From Gemmata palustris (GTDB lineage: Bacteria > Planctomycetota > Planctomycetia > Gemmatales > Gemmataceae), in contig NZ_JAGKQQ010000001.1 of NCBI RefSeq assembly GCF_017939745.1, positions 4,340,001 through 4,404,000 of the forward strand: 64,000 nt of DNA, read 5' to 3'. Each line of letters starts with the position of its first letter. Within the stretch, counting starts at the first letter, position 1. This document shows positions 55,550 through 62,818 of this stretch, piece after piece. A model generated the notes under the pieces. That model had not been told where the DNA came from. It ran no database searches and saw nothing but the letters and a program-made list of their open reading frames with translations. A program made the position numbers and the translations under genes.

Positions 55550-55861
55550 ATGAGCAAGGAGCCCGACGCACTCGACCCGGACGCCGTGCATGACCGCGAG
55601 TCGTTCCTGGCGTTCGTGCGTGCTTTGGTAGCGGACCGCGAGGCCGCCCTGGAAGCCGAAGCGCGGCAACCGACAGATCCCCGCGCCCTGGGGCTCACGC
55701 CTGATGCGGGTGGCTGGTACAACTTCACGATCGAGTCCTACCTGAACGCCGCGCTCGCGTGGGCCGTAGATTCCGACATGGGCACCCGCCAGGGATTGCC
55801 CGTCGAGCCGTCGTGGAAGACTTTCGCCGTTTTCCTGCTGTGCGGCAAGATCTACGAGTAG
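55550..55861 (+). CDS. DUF7660-like passenger protein in a transposon
   Basis: This 103-residue soluble acidic protein contains DRESFLAFVRALVADREAAL, WYNFTIESYLNAALAWA and WKTFAVFLLCGKIYE. The pattern resembles the family I know as DUF7660, a small protein group of unknown function often found singly; the assignment is from memory. ATG at 55550 follows GGGAGGCGGCA. The gene lies inside the inverted repeats of the element, in the opposite orientation to the transposase. Possible roles include a passenger conferring an advantage or a regulator of the element. Confidence 0.7.
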   Translation: MSKEPDALDPDAVHDRESFLAFVRALVADREAALEAEARQPTDPRALGLTPDAGGWYNFTIESYLNAALAWAVDSDMGTRQGLPVEPSWKTFAVFLLCGKIYE

Positions 55862-55940
55862 CACCCAGCCGGCTATGCCTACAGAACTGCCATGAAGGCT
55901 CGGGGCAATTGGCATCCGGTATATAGGAAATCACGGAAAG

Positions 55941-56048
55941 TGCAGGACTGTTACGAGTCCTGGAATTGCGGCTGTCGCCATTGTGATCCTCGCATGATGC
56001 AATTAATAAAAGCAACACGCATGGACAAGAGAATGCTATTCGCCTCAT
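55941..56048 (-). pseudogene. 5' fragment of a lipoprotein gene split by a transposon
   Basis: ATG at 56048 (after GAGGCGTTTCTC) starts a lipoprotein signal: RRIAFSCPCVLLLLIASC with Cys19 as the lipid site, then EDHNGDSRNSRTRNSPA to the element end. It carries no stop of its own here. It is the partner of the fragment at 53754-54084. Confidence 0.75.
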
Positions 56049-56099
56049 GAGAAACGCCTCAAGAATTGAGGTGCTTTCCGCTGTTCGGCTGGTAGCCGA

Positions 56100-56360
56100 C
56101 TAATTTTGCAAGTCGCCCACGGGCGTGATGTGCAGCCACTTCCCGCACTTCGAGCACGAATACACGCTCACCTGAGATTCGGTTTTGCGTAACGGTTTTT
56201 GCACTCGTGTTAAGTGCGATTGGGTTTGGCACTTGGGGCACGGCATGACCCCGCTCCCGAGCGAAATTAAATCATAAAAGCGCAGGTAGTCCGGCGGGGG
56301 CTTGTGTAGGGGCGTTGGCATGAGCGGGCGCTGGTTTGGGCTGGTGCGAGTCGGGCGCAT
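56100..56360 (-). CDS. Small zinc-ribbon protein with CxKCGKWLHI motif
   Basis: The product is 86 residues from ATG 56360 (preceded by GCAGGTAAG); a later ATG at 56321 is also possible. It has a CPKCQTQ pair and a CSKCGKWLHIT pair, forming a zinc ribbon, with LRFYDLISLGSGVMPCP ahead. The CxKCGKWLHI element is nearly identical to that in the protein at 35614-35820. It lies in the mobile-element scar between a transposon and an integrase remnant. Confidence 0.65.
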   Translation of the reverse strand: MRPTRTSPNQRPLMPTPLHKPPPDYLRFYDLISLGSGVMPCPKCQTQSHLTRVQKPLRKTESQVSVYSCSKCGKWLHITPVGDLQN

Positions 56361-56599
56361 CTTACCTGCAATCGCAGTTGCAATCAAAGACTAACCATCG
56401 AGCTAATAAAATCTTCATGATTGCAGCAGCTATCAGCGAAGTGTTTACCGTCAAAGCCCGCCCACTCGTGATTCACCCACCGGAAACCGAGCACTCGGAG
56501 AGCGGATGTCCGTCTCCGAAATTATTGATTTTGCAGGAACGGGACGCACCGGAAACGAAGCAACGGGACGCACGAGCCGCAGCCGAGTTCTACCCCGAA

Positions 56600-56860
56600 C
56601 GGCTCGCGATGGCGGTTCGTCGGTTGTTCCGGTACTACGTGAAGAAGTCCCCCGAGCGCACGCAGTTCGCGCCGCACGATCTTCGGCGTAGAGCAATCAC
56701 ACTCACGGTGAAAGCAGCTGCTTCAATCGACGCTGCCGCGCCCGCCCGGGGCGTCCGACCCGAAACCGCGTCTCGGCACGACCTGGATTCGTCGAAGGCC
56801 TTCGACGGGCAGGAACTGATGAAGCGAATGGCAGGCATCCTATTGCCCCAGAATCCACCC
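56600..56860 (+). pseudogene. Tyrosine recombinase/integrase remnant
   Basis: This segment reads as a C-terminal integrase domain: VRRLFRYYVKKSPERTQF, then the H-x-x-R box HDLRRRAITLTVKAAAS, and RPETASRHDLDSSKAFDGQELMKRM. In related integrases the RH-x-LD segment carries the catalytic Tyr; here that position is Asp (GAC at 56780-56782, one base from TAC). The N-terminal core is absent or unrecognisable and the frame runs on into a downstream terminator, so it is inactive. Confidence 0.65.
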
Positions 56861-56921
56861 GAGTGCCCCAGAACCGCAGAAGTGAAAAGCGACGGGAAAT
56901 ACCCCAGCAGAAACGAAACAA

Positions 56922-56962
56922 CCCCGGAATCCTTCACGGCTTTCCGGGGCTATTCTGTTTTT
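56922..56962 (+). terminator. Rho-independent terminator
   Basis: CCCCGGAA and TTCCGGGG (8 bp, loop 12) precede CTATTCTGTTTTT on the plus strand. It fits the end of the integrase, although the pseudogene frame runs through it. Confidence 0.7.
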
Positions 56963-57080
56963 CCACCTGGGAGTGGGCCGTTACCCGCATCTCCCCCGTA
57001 ATTCCCGCTCCAAACCCTTGAGTTTGGAGACAATCCGCTACCCCAGAACTCGAAGTGCTGTGAAAGTGCTTGTTTTTAAG

Positions 57081-57122
57081 GGTGACTGACGGGGCTTGAA
57101 CCCGCGACCTCCAGATCCACAA
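57081..57122 (-). other. 3' half of tRNA-His(GTG), probable attachment-site scar
   Basis: On the minus strand the sequence gives anticodon loop TTGTGGA (GTG), right stem TCTGG, T arm GCGGG-TTCAAGC-CCCGT, acceptor CAGTCAC and discriminator C, the His-specific base. The 5' half is missing: bases upstream of the anticodon loop do not pair. A partial tRNA of this kind marks the att site of an integrative element that recombines in the anticodon loop. Confidence 0.75.
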
Positions 57123-57306
57123 TCGCGACCAGCGTACCCCGAAAACGCTCCGAACGACTACGTTTTCCAGTGTTTGAGCGTACCCGAACGCCGTGCGAGG
57201 AGCAAGATTCGTTGTGTGGAAACACAGGGATTTGTGGAATTTCCACCGCTATCTGTGGAATACTGTGGAACGCTCTGAATGAACCTCACATTGAACGGAG
57301 GCGCCC

Positions 57307-58014
57307 GTGGAAGGTCGTAGCGCGTGGATCATCTTTGACGCAGACAACACCCTTTGGCCGATCGAGCACCTCTACGATGACGCGCGCGAATCTCTCGTAC
57401 AATCTCTGGCGCTCGAAGGGTTCGAGCGCGATGAAGTGGAAGCTTACCAACGGGCACGTGACATCGAACTGTACGCGACCCACGGCTACTCGGCGTGTCG
57501 CTTCGCGCGGTCGTTTGAAGACACCTGGCTCCGCTTCGTGCCCAGCGCTCCACCCGAGAACATTCGGCACGCACGGCTGCTCGCGTTGAACATCTTCGAG
57601 CAGCGGGTACAGCCCGTGGAGGGCCTCGAAGCAGTTTTGGGGTCGCTGGCCCACGAGTACCAACTCGCCGTCGTCACTGCCGGCGAGAAGTGGGTCCAGG
57701 AGCGACGGCTGAACGATTTCCACCTCCGCGATCGGTTCGCTGCGGTGGAGATCGTGGAGGCAAAGACGGCCGGCACGTTCCGTACTTTTTGCGACACCCA
57801 CTTTGTTGACCCGGCCCGGTCGTGGGTGGTCGGCGACAGTGGAAAATCCGACATGATCCCCGCGCGCGATGCGGGACTGGGGGGCATTCACGTCGATCAC
57901 CGAAAGAATTGGTCTGTCGAACAAACCGAGTTCGTTCCTTGGGATCGGTACATTCGCATTCGCTCCCTCGCGGAACTCGCCACGGTCCCGGGTTTGCTCC
58001 GCGGCCCGCTCTGA
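57307..58014 (+). CDS. HAD-superfamily hydrolase
   Basis: This 235-residue protein has motif I DADNTLW (nucleophile Asp11, Asp13), motif II VVTAGEKWVQERRL (Thr), motif III region VEAKTAGTF with Lys, and motif IV VVGDSGKSDMIPARDAG. The cap is helical (FERDEVEAYQRARDIELYATHG), so it is a C1-cap phosphatase-like enzyme; the substrate is unknown. The GTG start at 57307 has GGAGGCGCCC upstream, an excellent ribosome site. Convergent with the patatin operon. Confidence 0.88.
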   Translation: MEGRSAWIIFDADNTLWPIEHLYDDARESLVQSLALEGFERDEVEAYQRARDIELYATHGYSACRFARSFEDTWLRFVPSAPPENIRHARLLALNIFEQRVQPVEGLEAVLGSLAHEYQLAVVTAGEKWVQERRLNDFHLRDRFAAVEIVEAKTAGTFRTFCDTHFVDPARSWVVGDSGKSDMIPARDAGLGGIHVDHRKNWSVEQTEFVPWDRYIRIRSLAELATVPGLLRGPL

Positions 58015-58030
58015 CGAATCTCTGAACCTC

Positions 58031-58069
58031 ACAAATAAAACACCCGCGGGTACTGAGTGGACCCACGGG
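58031..58069 (-). terminator. Terminator of the patatin operon
   Basis: CCCGCGGGT and ACCCACGGG (one G-T pair) surround a 9-base loop; on the minus strand TGTTTTATTTGTG follows. Convergent with the HAD gene, it may act in both directions. Confidence 0.6.
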
Positions 58070-58091
58070 CGTCGAGTGTCTGTGTACCGAG

Positions 58092-58268
58092 TCAGCTACC
58101 GGCCGGCTTCCCAAAGCGCTTCTCGTACATCGCGTAGAGCATCCGCCCCTTCTCGGTTACGCCACTAGCGAGGACGGTCGGGGACACCGGGACTTTGGCC
58201 GCGGGCAGCGCGCTCGCGGGCGGGGTTTGCGCTGGTGGGGTCGTCGGTTTCGGGGTTTGATCGTTCAT
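58092..58268 (-). CDS. 58-residue ORF directly downstream of the patatin gene
   Basis: This short ORF was not long enough for a standard cutoff. It encodes a Pro/Thr/Ala-rich start (NDQTPKPTTPPAQTPPASALPAA) and a basic tail GVTEKGRMLYAMYEKRFGKPAGS. Only 7 bases separate its ATG (58268) from the stop of the patatin gene, so it is probably cotranscribed. It resembles a flexible linker plus short helix; function unknown. No strong ribosome site, which fits translational coupling. Confidence 0.55.
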   Translation of the reverse strand: MNDQTPKPTTPPAQTPPASALPAAKVPVSPTVLASGVTEKGRMLYAMYEKRFGKPAGS

Positions 58269-58275
58269 GAGAGGG

Positions 58276-60214
58276 TCACTTCCGGCCGGGGTACTCGGCG
58301 GAGAAGATTCCGCCGATGGTGTAGGCCGCGCGGAGCATTATATCCCGCACGGTACAGATGCGGTGGTCATCAACTAGGTTCGCCGGATCGGGATCGAATG
58401 CGAACGGAGGGTCCGCATAAGGCAAATGTGCGTCTAAATTTAGCACACCAAATACGGCCCCGTCTAGCGCCGTTTCCAAAACTTTATAGTACGGCCCCTC
58501 GGGGTGCCCGTCAGGTGTCCAGTCAACGCGCTTCGCGAGGAGCGAGTACGGATCAAAGATCGGTACGCTCAGCAGCCACGTCCTATCACTACGCACTTGC
58601 CGCCGCAACCCGGGGTCCAGGCCAAACAACTCCCTCGGGTCCGCGGCCGTATCGAACGCCTCGTTCAGCTTCTGCAAATTGCACAACATGGGGGCACGGC
58701 GGAGGAAACAGAAACCCGTTAACCCTTGGTCGTCGCGGAGGATTATTTCGTGGTCGGGGTTCTCCCGCGGGTCGTCCATGTTGAACGAGTATCGGAGGAT
58801 CAGCTGTTGGCCTTGAGGAATGAACACATTCGATCGCAGGCCGAGGGTCGCGTTGGACGGGTCGCCGAGTGCCGTGGCGGACCGCCGCACGAGGTCTTCC
58901 AAGACGTCGCGGATGGGGCGCGCGTCGGGCAGATCGAACTTCTGCGCGCCGATGGTGCTCTTCGCTTCTTTCTGCCCCAGCGCGAACATCACGTTGACGA
59001 CCTCGGGGGTCAGGTCATGGATGTCCAACACGTTCTTCGGTCCGCCGATCCGCTCCGGCGGTTGCTCGACTGTCAGCGAGCGCGAGACCACTCCCGCGAG
59101 GCGCTGTTCCAACTCGCTCCGGGCACCGCCGGCCGCTAGGCCGAACACGGCTTTCAAGAACTCCTCCGGGTCGCGCATCTTCTTCGGGTTCTGATCGTGC
59201 TTGTCGCTCCCCAGGCGCAACCCGATGTGGACCCACGTCCGCGCCGCGAACGACAGGTAATCCGCCCGGTCGCGGCGCCCGATCAAGCGCGTTCGGAACG
59301 TGTCCGCGAACACGAAGGCCGGGAAGTTGCAAATCACGCCGCCGTCCACGTAGCTGGCGTAGCGCGTGTTATCGTAGGTTTCGTTCACCGGACGAAAGAA
59401 GAACGGGAACCCCGCCGACGCGCGCACTGCACGGGCCACCGGCAGCCCGAAATAGTCGCGGTTCGGGAACTCGATCAGTTCCAGTTGTCGGGTGACGAGG
59501 TTCGTCGCGGTCAGGAACAGCGGGCCGAAGAACTCGAGCCCGTTATCGAGCCACCGGTGGAAGTCACCGAACGTCAGGAGCCGCCCGCCCGGTACGTCCT
59601 TGGAGGGGGGAAATTCGGGGTCGGCCGCGCGCACACGGACGAGCAGAGGGGACGCACGGAGCAGCTTATCGATCTCGTGCTCGAACGTGTCACCGGCGAA
59701 CAGCCCGCGGTACCCGGCGAGCCGGCGGAACGGGAACAGCACATCCCAGACGATGCGGGCCGCACTGGGCAGCCCACGCAGCCAGTCCACAAGGCGCCCG
59801 GGCCACCCACACACGTCCCACGTATCGGACTCGAACTCGCGCTGCAAGAACCCGAGGTACCGCTGGTAGCGCAGGACGGTGCGGCGGAACTTCGCGTAGT
59901 CGAAGGGGGGATTGCGGAACGGCCCCACGAGGTCCGACAGACCGGTGGGGCTCTCGGCGAGTTTGGCGAAGTGGTCGCGGATCTGTTCCGGGGACAGACC
60001 CGCCCAAAACAGCGTCGCGACGATTGCCCCGGCGGACGTACCGGCCAGCGCGAACGGTTCGACGCCCTCGTCGAGCAGCCCCTGCAACTGGCCGAGGAGA
60101 CTGAGTCCGTAGACCCCGCCGCCCTGAATCGTGATGACCGCTTTTCGATCGAAGGCCGGGGGCGGTGCTCCGGGTGGTTGAACGGGGGGGGAGCGGGGGC
60201 TGTGGGCGGGGCAT
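58276..60214 (-). CDS. Patatin-like phospholipase with C-terminal GAF-like domain; start frameshifted
   Basis: The patatin part has an oxyanion Gly run (VITIQGGGVYGLSLLG), the nucleophile motif ALAGTSAGAIVATL (GxSxG), and the dyad Asp in YVDGGVICNFPAF (DGG). The C-terminal ~180 residues read as a GAF domain: QGLTGFCFLRRAPMLCNL, WLLSVPIFDPYS, GAVFGVLNLDAHLPY and a last helix. The conserved frame has no start codon before the Gly run; ATG 60214, preceded by GAGGCCATTA, is out of frame by one base across a C8 tract (60184-60191). One base fewer gives a coherent N-terminus (PRPQPPLPPVQPPGA). The 58-residue ORF follows. Confidence 0.85.
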
Positions 60215-60852
60215 TAATGGCCTCAAATGCGGGTGACGCGGCAGGGAGTGCGGACGAACTCGGCAGGTGGTCCGCTCGAGTAGAGAAAAGGCATAATTCC
60301 TCAGCGGTCGATCGATCTCATGAGCAACTGGCCACAGTGGGGTAACCTCGATTGTTGAGTAAGTCTACCTAAACAGAGCGCGCGGAGAAAGTCGCATTTT
60401 AATTTGCACGTTATTAACTCGCACGGACTACTGTTCAACGGCCCGTAGTAAAAAACCGTCTGTTGCCGCAGGGCACTGATCCGGGTGCGTGCGGGAGTGT
60501 TCTGGAGGAAAGCCCCTTGCGGTGGCGCGCTCCGCTTCGGCCCCCTGCGGCTCCAAACTAACTCGGCCGTGCAATGGACCGCTCGCAAAGCCTCGCTCCG
60601 GCCGCAAAGCCGGCCGGCCATTGACGACCGGTTTGTTCGCCTTCGGGGGGCCTCCGCTTCACTGCGCGCGTTGGTTTAGAGGGGTGTGGGAAGAGAAGAG
60701 AAAGGCGGTGGGGGTAGCGCGCGTCTTGCGGGGCGGGCTGCATGTGCGCCGGCAGGAGGCCGGCGCGGGCTTTCGCGGCACGATGCCGCGGCTTGCGCCC
60801 CCGCGGGTTCAGGCAGTGCGGCCGGCGAACAGTTCGCCGGCCGCGGCGAAGC
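60215..60852. other. Intergenic region containing the left arm of a large inverted repeat
   Basis: About 638 bases without a supported gene. The part from 60524 is the left arm of the diverged inverted repeat described separately; the part near 60360-60440 is AT-richer and unassigned. Confidence 0.45.
60524..60777. repeat. Left arm of a diverged inverted repeat
   Basis: Its sequence recurs inverted at 61325-61501 with indels. A 27-bp block at 60695-60721 (core AAAGGCGGTGGGGGTAGCG) matches 61371-61397 exactly. Other shared blocks are GGCGCGCTCCGCTTCGGCC and GCGCCGGCAGGA. Confidence 0.75.
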
Positions 60853-61122
60853 TCACCAGGGCATCGGATCTAACACCAGTGTTCCGCCGTTATCCCACTG
60901 CTGCGTGGTGAACTTGTCACCGTGCCGGCGGATGAACACCCGGGCCTGGGCCTTGGAAATCCGCACGCTGCAACAATCTTCCGCGTGGCCTTGTGTGTTC
61001 GGGATCAGAACCAACACGTAACACAGCCGGGCCGCGGCCAGCAGCCGCAATGCGTGCCGCACGTGCGGCGTCAGGTTCTGCCTTACCTTGTTCTTCGTCG
61101 CTGCCTTCGTTACCGTTGCCAT
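60853..61122 (-). CDS. Hypothetical protein, flanked by inverted repeat
   Basis: This 89-residue protein is basic (TVTKAATKNKVRQNLTPHVRHALRLLAAARLCYVLVLI, quoted in part) and has a second half GHAEDCCSVRISKAQARVFIRRHGDKFTTQQW. Composition and the ribosome site GGAGCAAGGCA before ATG 61122 indicate a real gene. No family recognised. It lies between the arms of a large inverted repeat and shares paired upstream repeats with the HTH gene at 61735. Confidence 0.7.
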   Translation of the reverse strand: MATVTKAATKNKVRQNLTPHVRHALRLLAAARLCYVLVLIPNTQGHAEDCCSVRISKAQARVFIRRHGDKFTTQQWDNGGTLVLDPMPW

Positions 61123-61156
61123 TGCCTTGCTCCTGCATCACTCAGGGGTTTTGGCA

Positions 61157-61187
61157 GCCGCCGCGGTGTTACCAGCACCGCGGCGGC
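61157..61187. promoter_or_regulatory. Perfect 12-bp hairpin upstream of the 89-residue gene
   Basis: GCCGCCGCGGTG and CACCGCGGCGGC pair around TTACCAG. It lies between the paired repeats and the gene start, so it may be an operator, an attenuator of the leader, or a palindromic repeat. Confidence 0.5.
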
Positions 61188-61194
61188 ACCTTTT

Positions 61195-61229
61195 GTCATC
61201 TCCGGTCATATTATATCATCTTCTGTCAC
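61195..61229. promoter_or_regulatory. Paired 13-bp repeats, copy set 1
   Basis: TCATCTCCGGTCA (61196-61208) and TCATCTTCTGTCA (61216-61228) are 20 bases apart start to start, about two helical turns. They precede the 89-residue gene by about 75 bases. Confidence 0.65.
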
Positions 61230-61324
61230 TCAAAATCAACGTTTTTCCCGGTGTTTTCTGTGCTTCACAGCGCGCGCCGCGGCCCCACTGCACGGGAACC
61301 GCCCTACAAAGCCCGCGCATCCGG

Positions 61325-61501
61325 CGCGAAGACAGCGCCGGCTTCCTGCCGGCGCGCACGCACAAGGGCACGCGCTACCCCCACCGCCTTTCTCTTCTCC
61401 ACCCCTCTCGAACTCGTGCGCGGCGGAGCGGAGGCCCCCAAAGGCGGCACAGCGAGCGGAGCGAGCTAAAATGCCGCCGTGGGGCCGAAGCGGAGCGCGC
61501 C
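61325..61501. repeat. Right arm of a diverged inverted repeat
   Basis: Inverted counterpart of 60524-60777 with about 80 bases fewer. The 27-bp block 61371-61397 is its perfect part. Confidence 0.75.
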
Positions 61502-61677
61502 GCCGAACCGTGCCTTTCCGCGGCGCCCATCTTCGGCGCCGCCCGGCACAGTGGAGCGACCACAGGGCGCGGAGCACGCGGGGCAGGATGCCCCGATGGA
61601 CGGTGGGGGGTGCGGAACCACGGATGGTGGAGCGGGGCGCGGATTCAAATCGGACGCGCTCCGAGCTTGCGGAATTC

Positions 61678-61713
61678 GACATCACCCGTCACAATCTATC
61701 ATCTCCCGTCTCT
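61678..61713. promoter_or_regulatory. Paired 13-bp repeats, copy set 2
   Basis: ACATCACCCGTCA (61679-61691) and TCATCTCCCGTCT (61699-61711) are again 20 bases apart. They lie 24-56 bases before the HTH gene start at 61735, an operator-like position. Confidence 0.65.
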
Positions 61714-61734
61714 GTTTCTTTCGAGTAACGCATC

Positions 61735-62103
61735 GTGCCTACTACGCCCCCCGCCGACCACACGGACCCGGAGTGGTTCACCGGCGACCAGCTCGCCGCG
61801 CGGTACAACACGACCCTGCGGACCGTGCTGCGCTGGGTGAAGGAGCAGCGCATCCCGGCGCCGACCAAGTTCGGCAAACTGTCCCGGTGGGCGCGCGAGG
61901 TGGTTCACCGGCTCGACCACGAGGGCGTCAACCGGCCGCTCGCGCATGGCGACGAGTTGTCGCGCTTGCCACCGCTCGGGCTGGTCGTCCGGTGCCCGTG
62001 CTGCGAGTCCGAGATCCGCGTGAAGCGCGACGGCTCGACCGAGCCGGTGACTCCGGCCACCGAGAAGAAGGCCCCTAAAGCAAAGGGGCGCACGAAGAAG
62101 TAG
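61735..62103 (+). CDS. Excisionase/MerR-like HTH protein with CxCC motif
   Basis: This 122-residue protein has an HTH (residues about 14-60: WFTGDQLAARYNTTLRTVLRWVKEQRIPAPTKFGKLSRW, quoted in part) of the excisionase/HTH_17 type, then a CPCCESEIRV zinc-binding-like pair and a Lys-rich tail. It starts at GTG 61735 with a weak ribosome site; paired repeats lie just upstream. It may control its own transcription and that of the 89-residue gene through those repeats. Its 3' end overlaps the convergent gene by 29 bases. Confidence 0.8.
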   Translation: MPTTPPADHTDPEWFTGDQLAARYNTTLRTVLRWVKEQRIPAPTKFGKLSRWAREVVHRLDHEGVNRPLAHGDELSRLPPLGLVVRCPCCESEIRVKRDGSTEPVTPATEKKAPKAKGRTKK

Positions 62104-62368
62104 GGGCTACCCGGCCCGACCGCGCCCCGCGGAACAGGGCCAGCGCCGCACGCTTGTTCTCGTCCGGCATCTGCCCCAGGTCCACCGACGCGCGCCCGCA
62201 CGCGCACTTGCTCACCGCGCACCCGATCAGCCGAGCGAGTTCCTTCACCTCGGGCACGGTAAGCGCGAGCACCCGGTCCTCGGTGCGGTCCACGAGCGGG
62301 CGCCCGCAGTGCCGGCACCGCACGCGCGCTGCGAACCGTTCCAGCTTCGCGATCCGGGCCGCGTTCAC
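62075..62368 (-). CDS. Small zinc-binding protein
   Basis: This 97-residue protein has CRHCGRPLV near residue 18 and CACGRAS near 55, a likely zinc ribbon, with a helical linker (LTVPEVKELARLIG). The GTG start at 62368 overlaps the TGA of the upstream gene (GTGA), so it is translationally coupled to it. The C-terminal 20 residues (GRVAPTSSCAPLL) lie over the HTH gene's end. Function unknown. Confidence 0.75.
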   Translation of the reverse strand: MNAARIAKLERFAARVRCRHCGRPLVDRTEDRVLALTVPEVKELARLIGCAVSKCACGRASVDLGQMPDENKRAALALFRGARSGRVAPTSSCAPLL

Positions 62369-62784
62369 AGCGCTCCTCCGCTCGCGGCGCCCGCGAGCAG
62401 GCGCTCCAGGTCCGCGACGCGCCGGTCCAGTTCGAGTACCTCGCTGATCCTCAGCCCGAGTTCGATCAGCTTCACAGCGGCCTTGTGGCGCACGTGCTCG
62501 TCCTCGCTCGTGAGCAGCCCGCGCAGCACGTCCGCCGCCGCGGTGCTCCCGTCAGTCAGCCGGCCCGCTGCGGCCACCAGCGCCGCGGACCGGAGCGCGC
62601 GTATTCGATCTGCGAACGCCGGATCATGGAGCCGCCGCGCCACGGTACGTTCGCTCACGCCCGCGAGAGCCGCCGACTCCCGCGCCGTGCGCCCCGCGGC
62701 CAGCGCTGAAACGAGCGCATCATCAGCGCCCGCGCGCCCGCGGTGCGGCTTGGTCCCGTTCTTCGCGCTGCCACGGTCGGTCAT
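62365..62784 (-). CDS. HTH protein (terminase small-subunit-like)
   Basis: This 139-residue protein begins with a charged tail and an HTH (ALAAGRTARESAALAGVSERTVARRL, residues about 27-52) of the resolvase/terminase-small-subunit kind, followed by a helical region (SEDEHVRHKAAVKLIELGLRISEVLELDRRVADLERLL, quoted in part) with coiled-coil character. ATG at 62784 follows CTCAGGAGTGTCTTACC. It overlaps the next gene by four bases. Similar proteins occur in phage-like and plasmid-like regions. Confidence 0.75.
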   Translation of the reverse strand: MTDRGSAKNGTKPHRGRAGADDALVSALAAGRTARESAALAGVSERTVARRLHDPAFADRIRALRSAALVAAAGRLTDGSTAAADVLRGLLTSEDEHVRHKAAVKLIELGLRISEVLELDRRVADLERLLAGAASGGAL

Positions 62785-62818
62785 GGTAAGACACTCCTGA
62801 GCTAATCTTGAGCCACAG

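Larger units (their letters stand above)
54085..55940 (-). mobile_element. Insertion sequence with a passenger gene and 18-bp inverted repeats
   Basis: The ends CTTTCCGTGATTTCCTAT (54085-54102) and ATAGGAAATCACGGAAAG (55923-55940) are perfect 18-bp inverted repeats; adjacent outer bases match more weakly. Inside are a frameshifted DDE transposase on the minus strand and a small plus-strand gene. The halves of a lipoprotein gene lie directly outside both ends, which independently fixes the limits. No obvious target duplication was found. Confidence 0.85.

Noticed and set aside
57081..57154. Complete tRNA gene at the tRNA-His half
   Set aside because: The bases upstream of the anticodon loop do not pair with the 3' half, so only a partial tRNA is present.
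60087..60226. Patatin start at TTG 60087
   Set aside because: This would remove the conserved glycine-rich oxyanion motif; the frame clearly continues upstream.
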